From contig CM017565.1 in NCBI GenBank assembly GCA_007844125.1, positions 14,571,147 through 14,635,146 on the forward strand: DNA of 64,000 nucleotides, in the 5' to 3' direction. The position numbers and the translations under genes were made by a program. How positions within the stretch are numbered: the first letter of the stretch is position 1; every line of letters starts with the position of its first letter. Shown here piece after piece: positions 1 to 11,947 of the stretch. Under the pieces are notes generated by a model. It was not told where the DNA came from. It did no database searches and worked only from the letters and a program-made list of their open reading frames with translations. This stretch comes from Sinonovacula constricta (taxonomy: Eukaryota; Mollusca; Bivalvia; Cardiida; Solecurtidae).

Positions 1-1380
1 TGTAAAAAAAGTTGAAATTCTTTTACATTATTTAAAGAATTATTTTTTGACAATGATTGATGTAAACTGGTTTGAACTATCAGTAGTAGAAATGGAAAAT
101 ATGTTTTAAAAGTGTCTAAGGTTGGCATTTTATTTACTGTTCATGCACAAAATAAAATGGTATCAACTGTTACAAAAACCATTTACTTTTATGATAAATG
201 TATATTTGCAGGATGAAGACAAATTTTCTGTCAAATAGAAACAACACTATTGTAAAGTTTATAAATGTTTACTCCTCTTAAAAAGCTAAAATCAAGGTAA
301 GCTTTACGTAATGTTGGGAAATGTTCACCATTTCTTAGATTTTATCTATTCCAATGTTACTGTGACCCTTGCAGATTTCTCTCCTAATTCCCACACCCAA
401 CATATTTCCGGGCTAGAAGCTTGCCTACATGTATTACACAATGTGTTGTTTTGTGAGTGCCGATAATGTCCTCAATAATATGCAGTTAGCAAAAGGCCTA
501 ACAAAGTATCAAATTAAAATTATTGATTGTTTTAGTAGCACAAATGCACAAATATACATGTTGCAAGCTCTGTGTATTCAGCAGTGTTATTGTTTCACAC
601 ATTTATCTCTTTCATGCAAACTTGTTTTTATGTAATTTCATATGCACATTATTACTTTAACATAATGCTTATTTCCAACCATTACACGCAACAAGTTCTT
701 AGTATATGTTTAGGATCTAAATTGGTGATTCTTCCAGTCGGTCCATTTGGATTTGGGTCTGCTCATTTTGTTAAATGACTCATCACCTATTTACTTTTAC
801 ATTTGGCTTGCACGTGAAAACCTTTGTCCTGTGCATTTTCAAATTTTAGGATATAATGCAATGCTCATTGGACTTTGTCATATATTCTTATTCATGGATT
901 TAAAATTTTGAAGCTCAGTCCTATGCCTTTGTCCGCACATGCGATAAGCATTGCTTCCATTAGTTGTGTAAGAAAATAGAACATGTGACACTGATTGGGC
1001 ATGATTTCCGCCATTCACTAGATGGGTGTGGTTATATTGTCAATAGAGGGATTACAGTTTGTGGCGGTTGCCTTTTAACACCAGGAGGCGGGGCACGAAA
1101 TTATCGTCGGGACCAATGAACACTTGGTAGGCTTAATGATTGGCAGTGATCTGTTTCGATTAGCTGCACACATACACACACAGATGCTGGTCGCTTGCAG
1201 TAGGATATATTGTGTAATCAAATGATCTGCTGCTAGCTACTGTCTAGGGCAGTCTTTAGAAGGAATGAGATTAAGTTTGACTGGAACTTCAAAGCTGGAG
1301 CATTGATGTGCTTAGCGTGAGGCGTGAGACAGACCCCTGATATCGGGAGTCTCCGGGCAAAATCGGGAAACATCACATGT
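1..1380. other. 5' intergenic stretch, no gene seen
   Basis: AT-rich DNA with only short open frames lacking recognisable motifs. Positions about 720-870 are homologous to 29080-29265, so part of it is a dispersed repeat. About 1035-1140 is locally GC-richer, with a GC box (GGAGGCGGGGC near 1084) and CCAAT-like motifs. That would suit a promoter, but nothing ties it to a transcript. Confidence 0.5.
720..870 (+). repeat. dispersed repeat, partner of 29080-29265
   Basis: Shares the ordered words AGTCGGTCC, GGGT-TGCTC-TTTTGTTAAATGACTC, CTTTTRCATTTGGC and ACCTTTGTCC with the stretch at 29080-29265 in ACSL intron 2, same orientation. The element type is unknown; no termini or target-site duplication could be defined. 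Confidence 0.55.
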
Positions 1381-1859
1381 CTGCTATTTTCTTAAATAAC
1401 CAAATAAGTCAATGCTACCTGAAACGTTCCTGCAAAATGCTGTTCATTGTTGCCCTACATATGTATGAACAGTCAAGCATAAATCAACACTCATCATTAC
1501 AAACAGGTATTTCCTATTCGAGCCACGCTACATAGATAACTACTTATAAACTTAGAAAATCATGTGACCACTTACTTTTGGGATCATGTTATATAGTCAT
1601 CGGGGAAATCCACTCTGACATCGATATCTATTTTTAGCAGAGACCACGATCAAGTTTATTACATAGTTGGAAAGAATACACATTTAGAGATTGTTTTTTG
1701 TGTGAGTTGTTCTGTCTAACAATTCAGTTAGTGTTCAAAATCATATTTATTAAGCCTATAGCATACATTTGTACAAAAATTATGCCCAACTGCATCAAAG
1801 CAGTTGACCGATATTGTTATATGTATTAATATAGGCAAACTGTCGGATACCACCCTTAA
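1381..1859 (+). mobile_element. MITE family A, copy lacking its left end
   Basis: The right terminus carries the family's inverted repeat (CAAACTGTCGGATACCACC, from 1836). Family body words are present in order: TATTTCCTATTCGAGCCACG, CATGTGACCACTTACTTTTG, TCTATTTTTAGCAGAGACC and TCTGTCTAACAATTCAGTTAG. The left TIR (AAGGTGGTATCnGACAGTTTG in other copies) is missing. Non-coding and non-autonomous. Confidence 0.75.
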
Positions 1860-1940
1860 GGTTCGATGACCATGTTCTTATGATGTGGTAGCTGAGGTGA
1901 ACATAGCCATATCATACCTGACCTATATAGCTTAATTACT

Positions 1941-2186
1941 AGGGCATCGGATCCAGGTATGGGCTGCCACATACCAGGGTAGTTAAAATTGTAATGGTAC
2001 CTTGCTAACCCTAAAGATTAGGGTAGTTTCTCGACAGGTTGGCCTGGTGTCATGATAATGTGACTGGGTGTTGTATCATGTCTGCTGCTCATGACATGAT
2101 ATACATAGTGAAAGCAGCACTATATTGGCTTCAAGTGGACACCGTCTTCAGATAACTGAAATGCTGTTGGTTGGATGATGAATATC
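1941..2186 (+). mobile_element. SINE family A, degenerate fragment
   Basis: Begins at the tRNA-like GGGCATCGGATCCAGGTATGGG and carries the family body (TAATGTGACTGGGTGTTGTATC, AGCAGCACTATATTGGCTTC, GTGGACACCGTCTTCAGATA). Box A and most of box B are lost. It lies just downstream of the MITE-A copy ending at 1859. Confidence 0.7.
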
Positions 2187-2589
2187 AGGTGTTGACAGTA
2201 TGTGCTAATTATGTGCATTATGTCTTAAAAATGTTAAGCATTGGATTGACATCATACATACATTTTAATAACAGTTTTCTTTGTTGATCTGCCCTCCTTC
2301 ACCCAGGAGAGGCCCACACATTGGTGTTGCCATTAAATTCGGCGATATTTCGAAAAAGTCACTTTGAATTCGGCCATAGCTCGACCATATTGTTTACAAT
2401 TTGCAACGGTCGTGTTTGATTAAATTGCAGAACAATAGATAATTATTATGTTCTAAGTATTCTGCAGCAAACTATCTCATAACAATTGGCTAGTTGTAGA
2501 TAATTTAATGTCAAAAAACGATGATGTTTCTATGCGAAAAATTGTTTTCTTACGTATAAAAATTAAATTATCAAATTAAAATGTCGATA

Positions 2590-2872
2590 CCTAATAAAAA
2601 TTGTATTGTAAGGAATATCGCAACTGCAAATCGAGTATGCCACACTTTCCTGGCTGTTTAGAATAAATTCCCCAGACATGCATTTGACTTGAGACAACAT
2701 TTTAGTTAGTTATCAGCGATTCCTTTTTATAAATAGGAGCATATTTGACTTTGAATGCACTGAATGGTAGCAGTTTTCAAATTTACAAAATTGTGTATTG
2801 TGGTATTGTATTGTATTGCCTTTACCCTGTATCGCAGTATACTGGCATACCAGTATACTGTGACAGCCCTAG
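2590..2872 (+). mobile_element. hAT-like MITE family B fragment (right end)
   Basis: Homologous to 13040-13280: both share AATCGAGTATGCCA, TTTACAAAAT, GTATCGCA and a right end of nested partial palindromes (CCAGTATACTG) finishing in GACAGCCCTA. That terminus is typical of hAT-type non-autonomous elements. No left terminus was found. Confidence 0.5.
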
Positions 2873-3091
2873 TGAATATGGAAAGTTTACTTAGAAAGAT
2901 GTTGTGAGGCATAATATATTAATGTCCCTTTCCATGGAGCCCATATTGTCACTGCAGCATAATGTCTACCAAGGCCTTAGTCATTATAAGATAAGATATT
3001 TGTTAAAATGTTGTATAGTAATGAAGAAACAGTGTGATGCAAAATGTCTTCTGCTTTACAAATGTAAGTGCCAGTGTGATGCCATGCACAC

Positions 3092-3721
3092 ATTTACCGT
3101 GTTTTCTCACTTATAAGATGGGGATTTTCCTCAAAATTTCATGTTCAAAGTGTGGGACTCGTCTTAATAGGCGAGGTCTAGTGACCTGGCAAACAGTTTT
3201 CACATTGTTTTGGGGCGAAAATATACCATTTAAACTTGTTAGCGGTTATGCAATGACCGGACGTCATTATCGACCGCCGATAATTTACCTCAATTGGCCT
3301 TTGAAGTCTGTCGGTCAATGATTAACTGTCTCACATACATTTTCTTGTGTTCTGCATGACACACGGTTTATTATCCATTAGTAAACAATGAAACAAACTT
3401 TCAACTTCAGTCTGCCAGATACAGCAAGCTGTAATTTTCTTTGTGTTTTTATGTAGGCTTGCCTCATTACACAGGTCAAGTTGACTTACTCTGAGATAAG
3501 CTGTTGTCAAGGTGATATTGATCGGAGCTGAGACTAGATACATTCCGTAACGTGTGAAAATTACAGTCACCGTAATAATTAATCCTTTTGTTGAGACAGC
3601 ATTACTGGTTGACGCCCCTTGTCTTATAAGAGGGTTGAAGCAGAAACTGGCAATTTTCCAGGCGGTGTTGGGGGCCCGTCTTATAAGCAAATAGTCTTAT
3701 AAGTGAGAAAGTACGGTAAAT
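3092..3721. mobile_element. TIR element, 630 bp, ~27-bp inverted ends
   Basis: The left end ATTTACCGTGTTTTCTCACT is mirrored at the right end (reverse complement ATTTACCGTACTTTCTCACT), each continuing into TATAAGA. GGGCCCGTCTTATAAG is repeated inside the right terminus. No transposase reading frame and no clear target-site duplication. Superfamily not assigned. Confidence 0.65.
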
Positions 3722-3867
3722 AAGCATTCATTGAGATATTTATTGAGATTTATTTCAAAGTTACTTTCCTTGATTAATTTTTTTGTTAGAATGCATTGAC
3801 ACAATAAAGGCCATACTGGTGAAATCCACCAAATTATTAGTGGGAAAAGGCCCCAACTTATGTCTAG

Positions 3868-4607
3868 ATAGAAATGCAAAATGCTGTTAGTTGATGCCCT
3901 GGATCTGTGTAAACAGTCAAGCATAAATCCTTATATGTCATTGCCATGCTGCAGAGATTTTTTTTTAAACTCAGAAAAACCGGACCTGGTAGCGCAATTG
4001 GTAGAGCGTTGGCTCCAGGTACGGGAGGCCCCGGGTTCGATCCCGGGCTGCGACATACCAAAGTCGTAAAAAATGGTAGTGGCATAGCTCCCTTGCTAAC
4101 GCTCAAGCAAATATAAGGGCAGTTCCATGACTGGTTGGCCCGGTGTCCGGATAATGTGACTGGGTGTGGTATCATGCCAGGTGTTCACGGCATGCTTTAC
4201 ACAGTGAAGGCAGCACTATATCTGCTTTAATTGGACACCGTCTCCAGATAACTGAAATACTGTTGGTGGGACAATAAACCCAATAAACAAACAAACTCAG
4301 AAAACCATGTGACTACTTGACTTTTGAGATAGCGTTATATCGTCATCTGGGTAAATTGCTCGAAGCCAATATCTAATTTAAGTAGAGAACACTATTGCTG
4401 TTTATAGAGTTGGGGAAAAAAAAGATATTTAGGGTGGATTTTTTTGTTGAGATTTGTACTGTCTAACAATATTGTTAGCATTCAAAATCTTCTATATTAA
4501 GATTTAAGTCTGAGTTTATGCAGAAATTGTGTGCAAATTCAACAAAGCAGTGGTAAGATATTGTTACATGTATTTGATACAGGCAAACTGTCTGATATAA
4601 CCTTTAA
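3868..4607 (+). mobile_element. MITE family A copy interrupted by a SINE
   Basis: Family-A body sequence runs 3868-3978 and resumes at 4293 after a complete SINE-A insertion. The right TIR is CAAACTGTCTGATATAACCT, ending near 4607. The left TIR is not recognisable. The SINE is flanked by an exact 12-bp duplication of MITE sequence, so the MITE is the older element. Confidence 0.75.
3967..4304 (+). mobile_element. SINE family A, full length, with 12-bp TSD
   Basis: tRNA-derived SINE at 3979-4292. The head has a box A-like TAGCGCAATTGG and a box B GGGTTCGATCCC. The body and an A-rich tail with AATAAACAAAC repeats follow. It is flanked by exact copies of AAACTCAGAAAA at 3967-3978 and 4293-4304. 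Intact Pol III boxes make it one of the better preserved copies in the window. Confidence 0.88.
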
Positions 4608-4919
4608 ACACTAACCTGGCAGAGTTGGACATGAACAGTAGACAGACTGTCTGGGACAACCAGTTTTTTGGTCCAGGCAAATTGTATTGCATAGTTTGTA
4701 TTAGTTTCCTGTTAAACCACAATAACTGGCTTGGACACATATTGACTTTGACAGTTGATACATTAATTGAATATCATGTGACAGATACTTTAAAATGAGT
4801 GATCTTGTATGTGTGACAGCTTTGGCGGACTTGGACATAGTTTTCAGTTTTGTAGAGCTTAGCATTGTGCTGAACCATGCAAGCTAAGCAGGTAGCTTTA
4901 AACTCAGCCTTTGACCATG

Positions 4920-4995
4920 TACTTGCTGGTAACACCATTACAACAGGTTATGTTTTATGTTAATAAGGTGAATGGTGTTTGCAGCAAGTAAAGGG
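4920..4995. mobile_element. Foldback mini-element, ~76 bp (copy 1)
   Basis: Left arm TACTTGCTGGTAACACCATT pairs with right arm AATGGTGTTTGCAGCAAGTA. The same inverted arms occur at 19447-19526 with a related centre. Too short to encode anything; behaves like a miniature foldback transposon. Confidence 0.6.
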
Positions 4996-5097
4996 TTAAT
5001 ATGGATATATTGCATAACCGATAAACAATTATACACCTGAACTTTGTCTTATGTCAAACCCACATGTATCCAAATAAAATGATTCTAGATATGAACT

Positions 5098-5124
5098 TTG
5101 TTATGTGAGTAGCTCACATAACAA
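5098..5124. repeat. perfect palindrome, 12-bp arms
   Basis: Arms TTGTTATGTGAG and CTCACATAACAA are separated by the 3-nt loop TAG. Short similar phrases (ACACCTGAACTTTG and ACACCTCTGAACTTTG) flank it at about 5033 and 5140, so it may be the centre of a small inverted or duplicated element. Confidence 0.6.
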
Positions 5125-6440
5125 ATATACCATTATACACCTCTGAACTTTGTTCATCTGTCACTGGAGACAACTTAAGTTCACTGGGTAGTAGAAAGCC
5201 CTGTGGAGAAGTTTGATATGGGTCAAAGGGTAGGATTGTTGAGGCCGTTCTCTACTGATAACGCCTCTCAATGGTTTATGAGAACAAACATTAAAGGAGA
5301 AGATCTGCTTGATTTACCAAAATTGTTAGTGTAAGGAGTTTTCCCTAATTTTGATATAAGTTTCTTCCAGTGGGATTTAGTTAATTTTTAATGGTTATTT
5401 GATTTTTTCTAGCTTTTAAGTTAAACAACAATCTTAGGGACATAAGTCCAAAAACATGTTTAGACTAAAAATATATACAGATTGTTACCTTAAGGATCAA
5501 GCATTTAAATTCATTCAGTTAATGCCACTTTTTAAATTAGTAGCAATCGATGTCCCCTTTAAATCACAGTTCCCCATTATTCCTTTATCTTTGTTTTTAC
5601 ATGCTATGGTGCATTAATCTCCACACATCAGTCATGCGCCTTTCACATGACGGTGACCTCTACCACCACATGCAAAAAATATGGCTGAATCTTAGCCAAG
5701 TATGGTTATATTATTATTCTGAGGAAAGTTGAAGAGTATAAAACATATATTATAATAAGTTATTTTTATTTTATTAAACTTAATTTGACCTTGGAATGTT
5801 GGAATGGGGTGGGGTGTACTCTAATGAATGCTTTTTCCAAGCCTTTAATACCTCGGGAACATTTTTACATTGACAAACATTCTGTTAAGCAAAAGCAAAT
5901 TAAACCAAAGCTAACTTTCCAAAATGCCATTCACTGGTTACATATTCTGTTTACTGTGTTACTGTAATGTAGAGTAATATAACTGGTGTTTGAAGTGCAT
6001 TGATGCTGTTGTAAGCCTACACAAAGTTATGTATGCCTGTTTCAGATAGTGTCCTTTTCAGTGTACCCATCCCCCAATAACTGTACAGTTATAGACAAGT
6101 ATTGTCACTGTGTACTTCTTACTTGCATACTACAGTTGTATTTGTGCTGTGGAAATGAGGATATAATTACTGGGATATAGAGGGAAACTACACATAAGGA
6201 TCATAATTGTTCCCCCATTGTACACTGCAATGTTAAACAGCATGTGCACACTGTAAATGGTATTGGTTGTAAACTATTAGCTTGCCACAGTTGTTAATTA
6301 ACCCAATCATGCTGCATTTATTTATAATTTATATGTACATGTATTACAAAATCTTAGTTATGTGCTAACAAATAAATGCAAAAGCCAAAAATATATTCCT
6401 AGAGACTGAGCAACAAAAAGTGCAGATTCTGATAGCTATC
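5125..6440. other. gene-free AT-rich stretch
   Basis: No conserved domain, splice-flanked exon or element terminus was recognised. Short open frames at 5550-5967 have biased low-complexity composition and no family resemblance. Confidence 0.5.
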
Positions 6441-6442
6441 AC

Positions 6443-6960
6443 TGGAACTGACTAAACTTGAACTAAATTATTTGTATAACCTTGAGAGCTGATTGAACTT
6501 GAACTAAACTATTCGTTTAAGCTTGAGAGTTCACTGAACTTGAACTAAACTATTTGTCTAAGCTTGAGAGTTGACAACTTGAACTAAACTATTTGTCTGA
6601 GCTTGAGAGTTCACTGAACTTGAACTAAATTATTTGTATAACCTTGAGAGCTGACTGAACTTGAACTAAACTATTTGTCTAAGCTTGAGAGTTCACTGAC
6701 TTGAACTAAACTATTTGTCTAAGCTTGAGAGTTGACAACATGAACTAAACTATTTGTCTGAGCTTGAGAGCTAACTGGATTTGAACTAAATTATTTGTCT
6801 AAGCGTGATGGCTGACTGACTTTGAACTGAACTAATTGCCTAAGCTTGAGTGCTGACTGAACTTTAACTAAACTTTTTGTCTAAAGTTGAGAGCTGACTG
6901 AACTTGAACTAAACTATTTGTCTAAGCTTGAGGGCTGACTGAATTCGAGCAAAACAATTG
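6443..6960 (+). repeat. minisatellite, ~41-bp unit, ~12 copies
   Basis: Imperfect tandem repeat. Each unit contains CTTGAACTAAACTATTTGTC then TAAGCTTGAGAG and a GCTGACTGAA-type linker. Units vary at the TCTAAG/TATAAC position and at the linker, and decay toward 6960. Confidence 0.9.
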
Positions 6961-7829
6961 GTCTAATCTTGATAAAGTCTGACTTAGCAGGCCGAGACTT
7001 AAGTTTAAATGTTTTGGCTTGCAACTAAATGCTAACCTTGCATTGGAAGCATGTCTAGAGAATTGAGAATTTAGCATAGTTGTTTTTACAAAATTTAGCA
7101 AGCTATGCGTTAACCTACTTCATGTGTCCTGTTCTTGAAATTTGTCTGATGTTCACTATGATCTCAAAGTACTTGTTCAGTATCAAAAGCAAACCCCATC
7201 ACAAAAAGAGCAAATAACCCTGAAAGAAATTCTGGTAGAGTTATGCCCATTTTTCAACTTAGACTTTCCATAACGCTATCCATCACATAGAAAAGTGGAA
7301 TGAGCAGACTACAGGTAACACAAGAGTTATTGCTTGCTCAAAACTACTACACTGGTCCAGCTAATCTGCAATATGCCGTTGGTTCTACTAGTCCAGTAAG
7401 TAAGACCTAGTGGTCATAAGTAAAAAAAAAAAGTGATAACGGCATATAAAATGATGATAAACAATTATAATATGTGATGACTTATTTATAGGACTACTTC
7501 CTGTACCTGATGTGTCTGGGTGCTTTTCTCCTCCAATAAATAGCTGGATGTCTCTGTAGAAACATAAGTGTGTTGGTGTGATGTACCCCCCCCCCCCCCC
7601 AATCCCCAAACAACAACAACAAAACAAAAAACAAAACCGTCTACAAACATGTAATGGTTTGGATATATTGCTAGAGGCTGAGTAATATATAGTGGTAGCA
7701 GGCTGACCAGGATCTACAATATTTGCCTATTATTAATGAACTATTGCTTAGTTTAGAGTTACAACTTGATGCAAAGCCTTCAGCTTAGATTCAGATTTTG
7801 GTTTACATCTACCAAAAAGCAATTTGACT
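6961..7829. other. gene-free stretch with poly-C tract
   Basis: No gene seen. Contains a 17-C homopolymer near 7586-7602 followed by CAA-rich simple sequence (about 7603-7636). Confidence 0.5.
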
Positions 7830-8125
7830 TGCTAGTGTAGCGGTAGAGCATCGGCTGCAAGTATGGGAGGCCCGAGTTTGAACCCAGGCTGTGACATGCC
7901 AAAGACGTTAAAAATGGTAAAGGCTCTTGTTAAGGCTCAAGCAAATATAATGGTAGTCAGTGACTGGTCGGTCAGGTGTCAGGAACACGTGACTGGGTGT
8001 GGTATCATGGTGGTGTTCATGGCATGATATACACAGTGAAGGCAGCACCATAGGTGCTTCAAATGGACACCGTTTCCAGATAACAAAAAACTGTTGGTGG
8101 GACAATAAACCAAAAAAATAAACTT
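7830..8125 (+). mobile_element. SINE family A, diverged copy
   Basis: The head has GTAGCGGTAGAGCATCGGC (box A region) and a box B variant GAGTTTGAACCC. The body words GTGACTGGGTGTGGTATCAT, GTGAAGGCAGCACCATAGG and GACACCGTTTCCAGATAAC, and the tail GGGACAATAAACCAAAAAAA, match the family. No clear TSD. Confidence 0.8.
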
Positions 8126-8635
8126 ATCTAGCAGGTATACTAAATTTGTCCATTAAATTTAAGAGTCAAAAAATGACTCGGTAAGAAGGTTAATGTCTAG
8201 GTCTTGTTTATGTGTGTTACACATACAGAGACATTAAGTAAACTAATCTGTCAACAGTTGTGAACATAAGATCTTCGTCTCTTAGCATGCTGTTTACTTT
8301 CATATTTCTATATGTATTCTTATTAACATTTCAAATTCAGTATAAGGTATAATAACGGTGTAAATACAGAAATGTGTTAAATTAAAATGGACAATCATAT
8401 GGGTTAAAAGAACTCCTGCAGAAACCAAGATCTTATCACCTTAAACTGTAATAATTCATTCTTGCCAGATGAGGATCGAATATGAGGGTTCAAAGTCTGA
8501 TCTTTTATCTGAACATTGAAATCAGGTGGTATTTGCATTCTTGAGTCACTGTGATATAACGTGTTTTATAAGGTGTTGGGATAAACATAGCCAGTATACT
8601 GGGAAATACTTGAAGATTTTCTATGGTTAGTATTA

Positions 8636-8848
8636 CAGATTTTTGTTTTTGTTTTTTTGTTACATCGCATCAACACAATTATGGTCATATTGGCGAAGTT
8701 GGTGGAGGAAGAACCCAGACTTATATCTGGGTAGAACCTTTGGCACAACGTAGGTTAGTTGGAAAACCTCTACACTTGAAAGTTCTCACCTCGATCGGAA
8801 CTCCATCCCACGTGGTGAGGGACTGATAAGTTTCAAGTCAGTGAATAA
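8636..8848 (-). mobile_element. SINE family C, minus orientation
   Basis: Read on the minus strand it has a tRNA-like head (GTGGGATGGAGTTCCGATC in place of box B), then AACTTTCAAGTGTAGAGG, a GGTTCTACCCAGATATAAG-type body, and the tail CCAATATGACCATAATTGTG followed by an (A)nC-rich end. Family C also gave rise to the 57-bp satellite at 14.6 kb. Confidence 0.7.
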
Positions 8849-9365
8849 CTGCAAGGCAAAGGACGCCCCATAGACTTTTGATCCTGTAAATTAGTTTGTC
8901 GTTTCTTTTTGGTTATTTTTTAAGAGCGTTTCTTTGAAAAAGTAGATTTTTTTTTCATATTGAAATTTGTCTTTAGTGTTTACTCATGTTGAATTGACCT
9001 TTCTTTACAAAGGCATATTTATCATTTAAGATTAAATAAGAGAAATCTTGAGAATTTTTTTTTAAGTAGACTGGTTTGAAGTGAATTATATGCTTGAATG
9101 ATCAGAAAGGAATAAACTACTGAATGATGCAAAGATTGCAGGTCTTACGTGTGCTATACAGTTGGTTTAATTTAAAACAGCTTGAAAATCGTGTTGTTAA
9201 CTATTTTACATTCAATGTTTAGTTAATAACGTTGGTCGTTTCTTGTTCTATTGAAGTGCTTCTAAACAAACTTGTGCATGTTTTCCCTTTTTTATTCTGC
9301 ACACAATTTAAACTGCACTTGATAAGATTTAGCATCTGTCTATTTTAGCTTTTTATAATTTTTGT

Positions 9366-10826
9366 GTCGCTTGAAAAGGCGACATATAGGGATTACTTTG
9401 TCGGCAGCGTCGGCGTCGGCGTCCAGATTTCCTTGTCCGGAGCCTAACTTTGTCACCATAGGTCCAAATGACTCCAAACTTGGTATACATGTTTCTGGCA
9501 ATGACTCGAAGTGCAGTGCACAAGAACCGTAACTCTACCTTGTTCCATTTTTGAATTATTCCCCTTTAATTGATTTTTATAGAGCATTTCTTGTCCGGAG
9601 TGTAACTTTGTCACTGTAGGTCAAAATGACTCCAAACTTGGTATGCATGTTTCTGGCAATGACTCAAAGTGCAGTGCACAAGAATGGTAACTCTACCTTC
9701 TTGTTTTTTAGTTATTCCCCTTTGATTGATTTTATAGAGCATTTCTTGTCCGGAGCCTAACTTTGTCACCGTAGGTCCAAATGATTCCAAATTTAAGAAC
9801 TGTTACTCTACCTTGTTCCGTTTTTAAATAATCCCCTTTTATTGATTTTTATAGAGCATTTCTTGTTCGGAGTGTAACTTTGTCACCGTAGGTCAAAATG
9901 ACTCCAAACTTGGTATGCATGTTTCTGGCAATGACTCAAAGTGCAATGCACAAGAATGGTAACTCTACCTTCTTCTCTTTTTAGTTATTCCCCTTTGATT
10001 GATTTTAAAGAGCATTTCTTGTCCGGAGCCTAACTTTGTCACCAAGGTCCAAATGACTCCAAACTTGGTGTGCATGTTTCTGGCAATGACTCAAAGTGCA
10101 GCACACAAGAACCGTAACTCTACCTTGTTTCTTTTTTGAATTATTCCCCTTTTATTGATTTTTATAGATCATTTCTTGTCCAGAGTGTAACTTTGTCACC
10201 GTAGGTCCAAATGACTCCAAACTTGGTGTGCATGTTTCTGGCAATTACTCAAAGTGCAGTGCACAAGAATGGTAACTCTACCTTCTTCTGTTTTTAGTTA
10301 TTCCCCTTTGATTGATTTTATAGAGCATTTCTTGTCCGGAGCCTAACATTGTCACCGTAGGTCCAAATGACTCCAAACTTGGTATGCATGTTTCTGGCAA
10401 TGACTTGAAGTGCAGGGCACAAGAACAGTAACTCTATCTTGTTCCGTTTTTGAATTATTCCCCTTGGATTGATTTTTCTAGAGCATTTCTTGTCCAGAGC
10501 CTAACTTTGTCACCGTAGGTCCAAATGACTCCAAACTTGGTATGCATGTTTCTGGCAATGATTCAAAGTACAGTGCATAAGAAGGGTAACTCTACCTTCT
10601 TTCGTTTTTTAGTTATTTCCATTTGATTGATTTTTAGTGCATTTCTTGCAAAGGGCATAACTTGTTGTTCATGTTTTTTGCAATGAGACAATTAAAAGGT
10701 TATTTTATATGTGAATTTTGTGCAAATACATTGCTTATATCTGTACATTAAAAAACAAATTAACATTTTTTATGTCGACTAACAAAATTTTCGTCAGGCG
10801 ACACATCCGACTCGCGGAGTTCTAGT
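9366..10826 (+). mobile_element. pearl/Helitron-like non-autonomous element with ~156-bp core repeats
   Basis: The left end contains TGTGTCGC followed by a hairpin (GTCGC...GCGAC). The right end has the inverse GCGACACA at about 10799 and finishes ACTCGCGGAGTTCTAG, a small hairpin directly before CTAG. Between them are about eight tandem ~156-bp units (TGTCACC at 9451, 9609, 9764, 9881, 10037...), alternating AGCCTAAC and AGTGTAAC forms. This resembles bivalve pearl elements and Helitron-related elements with central tandem repeats. No Rep/helicase frame. Confidence 0.7.
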
Positions 10827-10829
10827 TAA

Positions 10830-11265
10830 ATAAACTTTTTGCTATTTTTTTTAAATTCACATCATAAACATTTTGCTATTATTTTAAATTCACATTATCG
10901 GAAAGTATGGAAAATGGTCACAAAATAAGTATAAGCTAAATGCAAGGTCCATTAAACTCCAAGCAAGGCCCCTTTAATATATACATAGGCAATAAAGTAG
11001 TCTATTAAATATATTATAATTGTGTTATACACATGGACTTTGTATATGTTGCCTGGATGGTTAAAGAGAGAATGGCAAATTTCTTTGTTAGTGTAGAAAA
11101 GGTTTTAATGTCATATTCAACCTTGCAAAGAAATATTATATATTACATTACTTGACACTAAGGTAATGGAGCCTTTAGCTCAACTTTTCCTCTGAGAAAA
11201 GTGTATTATACATCACAAACTCTTGTGCACAGGATAAGTAGAATTTTAATGTGTTTGCATAATTA
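10830..11265. other. gene-free AT-rich stretch
   Basis: No coding signature or element terminus recognised. ATTTTTTTTAAATTCACATYA is duplicated at about 10846-10895. Confidence 0.4.
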
Positions 11266-11267
11266 GC

Positions 11268-11501
11268 ACACATGTGAACTTTTTCTGTTTTTGAGGCCAA
11301 AGACAGAGATTTTCAATTGCTAAGTGGGAGTTTTTTATAATTTTCAAATAAACTAAGAAGGAAGTTATCTGTTTTCAAGTAGGAAAAAACTTTCCAAGTA
11401 GGGAAATATCGGAAAATATGTAAAACACCCCTCATTTTCAAATAATTTTGAACCTAAAAAGTATGAGTCTCGCTCCAATAGTTGGAGAGTTCACATGTAT
11501 G
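11268..11501 (+). mobile_element. MITE family D, copy 1 (~233 bp)
   Basis: Inverted ends ACATGTGAACT / AGTTCACATGT. The body (GAGGCCAAAG, AAGGAAGTTATCTGTTTTCA, AACACCCCTCATTTTCA) is shared with the longer copy at 42263-42600 in ACSL intron 11. Confidence 0.7.
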
Positions 11502-11652
11502 AATAAGACCCAAGCAATTAATTTTCTTGTGGCTTTGGCAAAATAATTTGTTTGTTTTTGTTACATCACACCAACACAGTTATTGTCATATTGGCGATGT
11601 CCAGTATATTATATTTTGTCTATAATGATTATAATAAGTCACAGTAAACTTT

Positions 11653-11947
11653 ACTTCTCACTCCAGGTACGGGAGGCCCCGGGATGATCCCGGGCCGCGA
11701 CGTACCAAAGTCGTTATAAATGGTAGTGGTATAGCTCCCTTGCTAACTCTCAAGCAAATATAAAGGTAGTTCCACGACTGGTTGGCCCGGTGTCAGGATA
11801 ATGTGACTGGGTGTGGTATCATGCCAGGTGTTCACGGCATGCTATACACCATGAAGGCAGCACTATATCTGCTTCAAGTGGACACCGTCTCCAGATAACT
11901 GAAATACTGTTGGTGGGATGATAAACCCAATAAACAATAACTTCTCA
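11653..11947 (+). mobile_element. SINE family A, 5'-truncated, with TSD
   Basis: Starts inside the tRNA-like head (CTCCAGGTACGGGAGGCCCC) and runs through the full body to AATAAACAATA. ACTTCTCA flanks both sides (11653-11660 and 11940-11947), so the truncation probably occurred at integration. Box A is missing. Confidence 0.8.

Noticed and set aside
1035..1140. GC box and CCAAT-like cluster considered as the ACSL promoter
   Set aside because: 20 kb from the start codon with no identifiable linked 5' exon or Inr/TATA; support is too weak.
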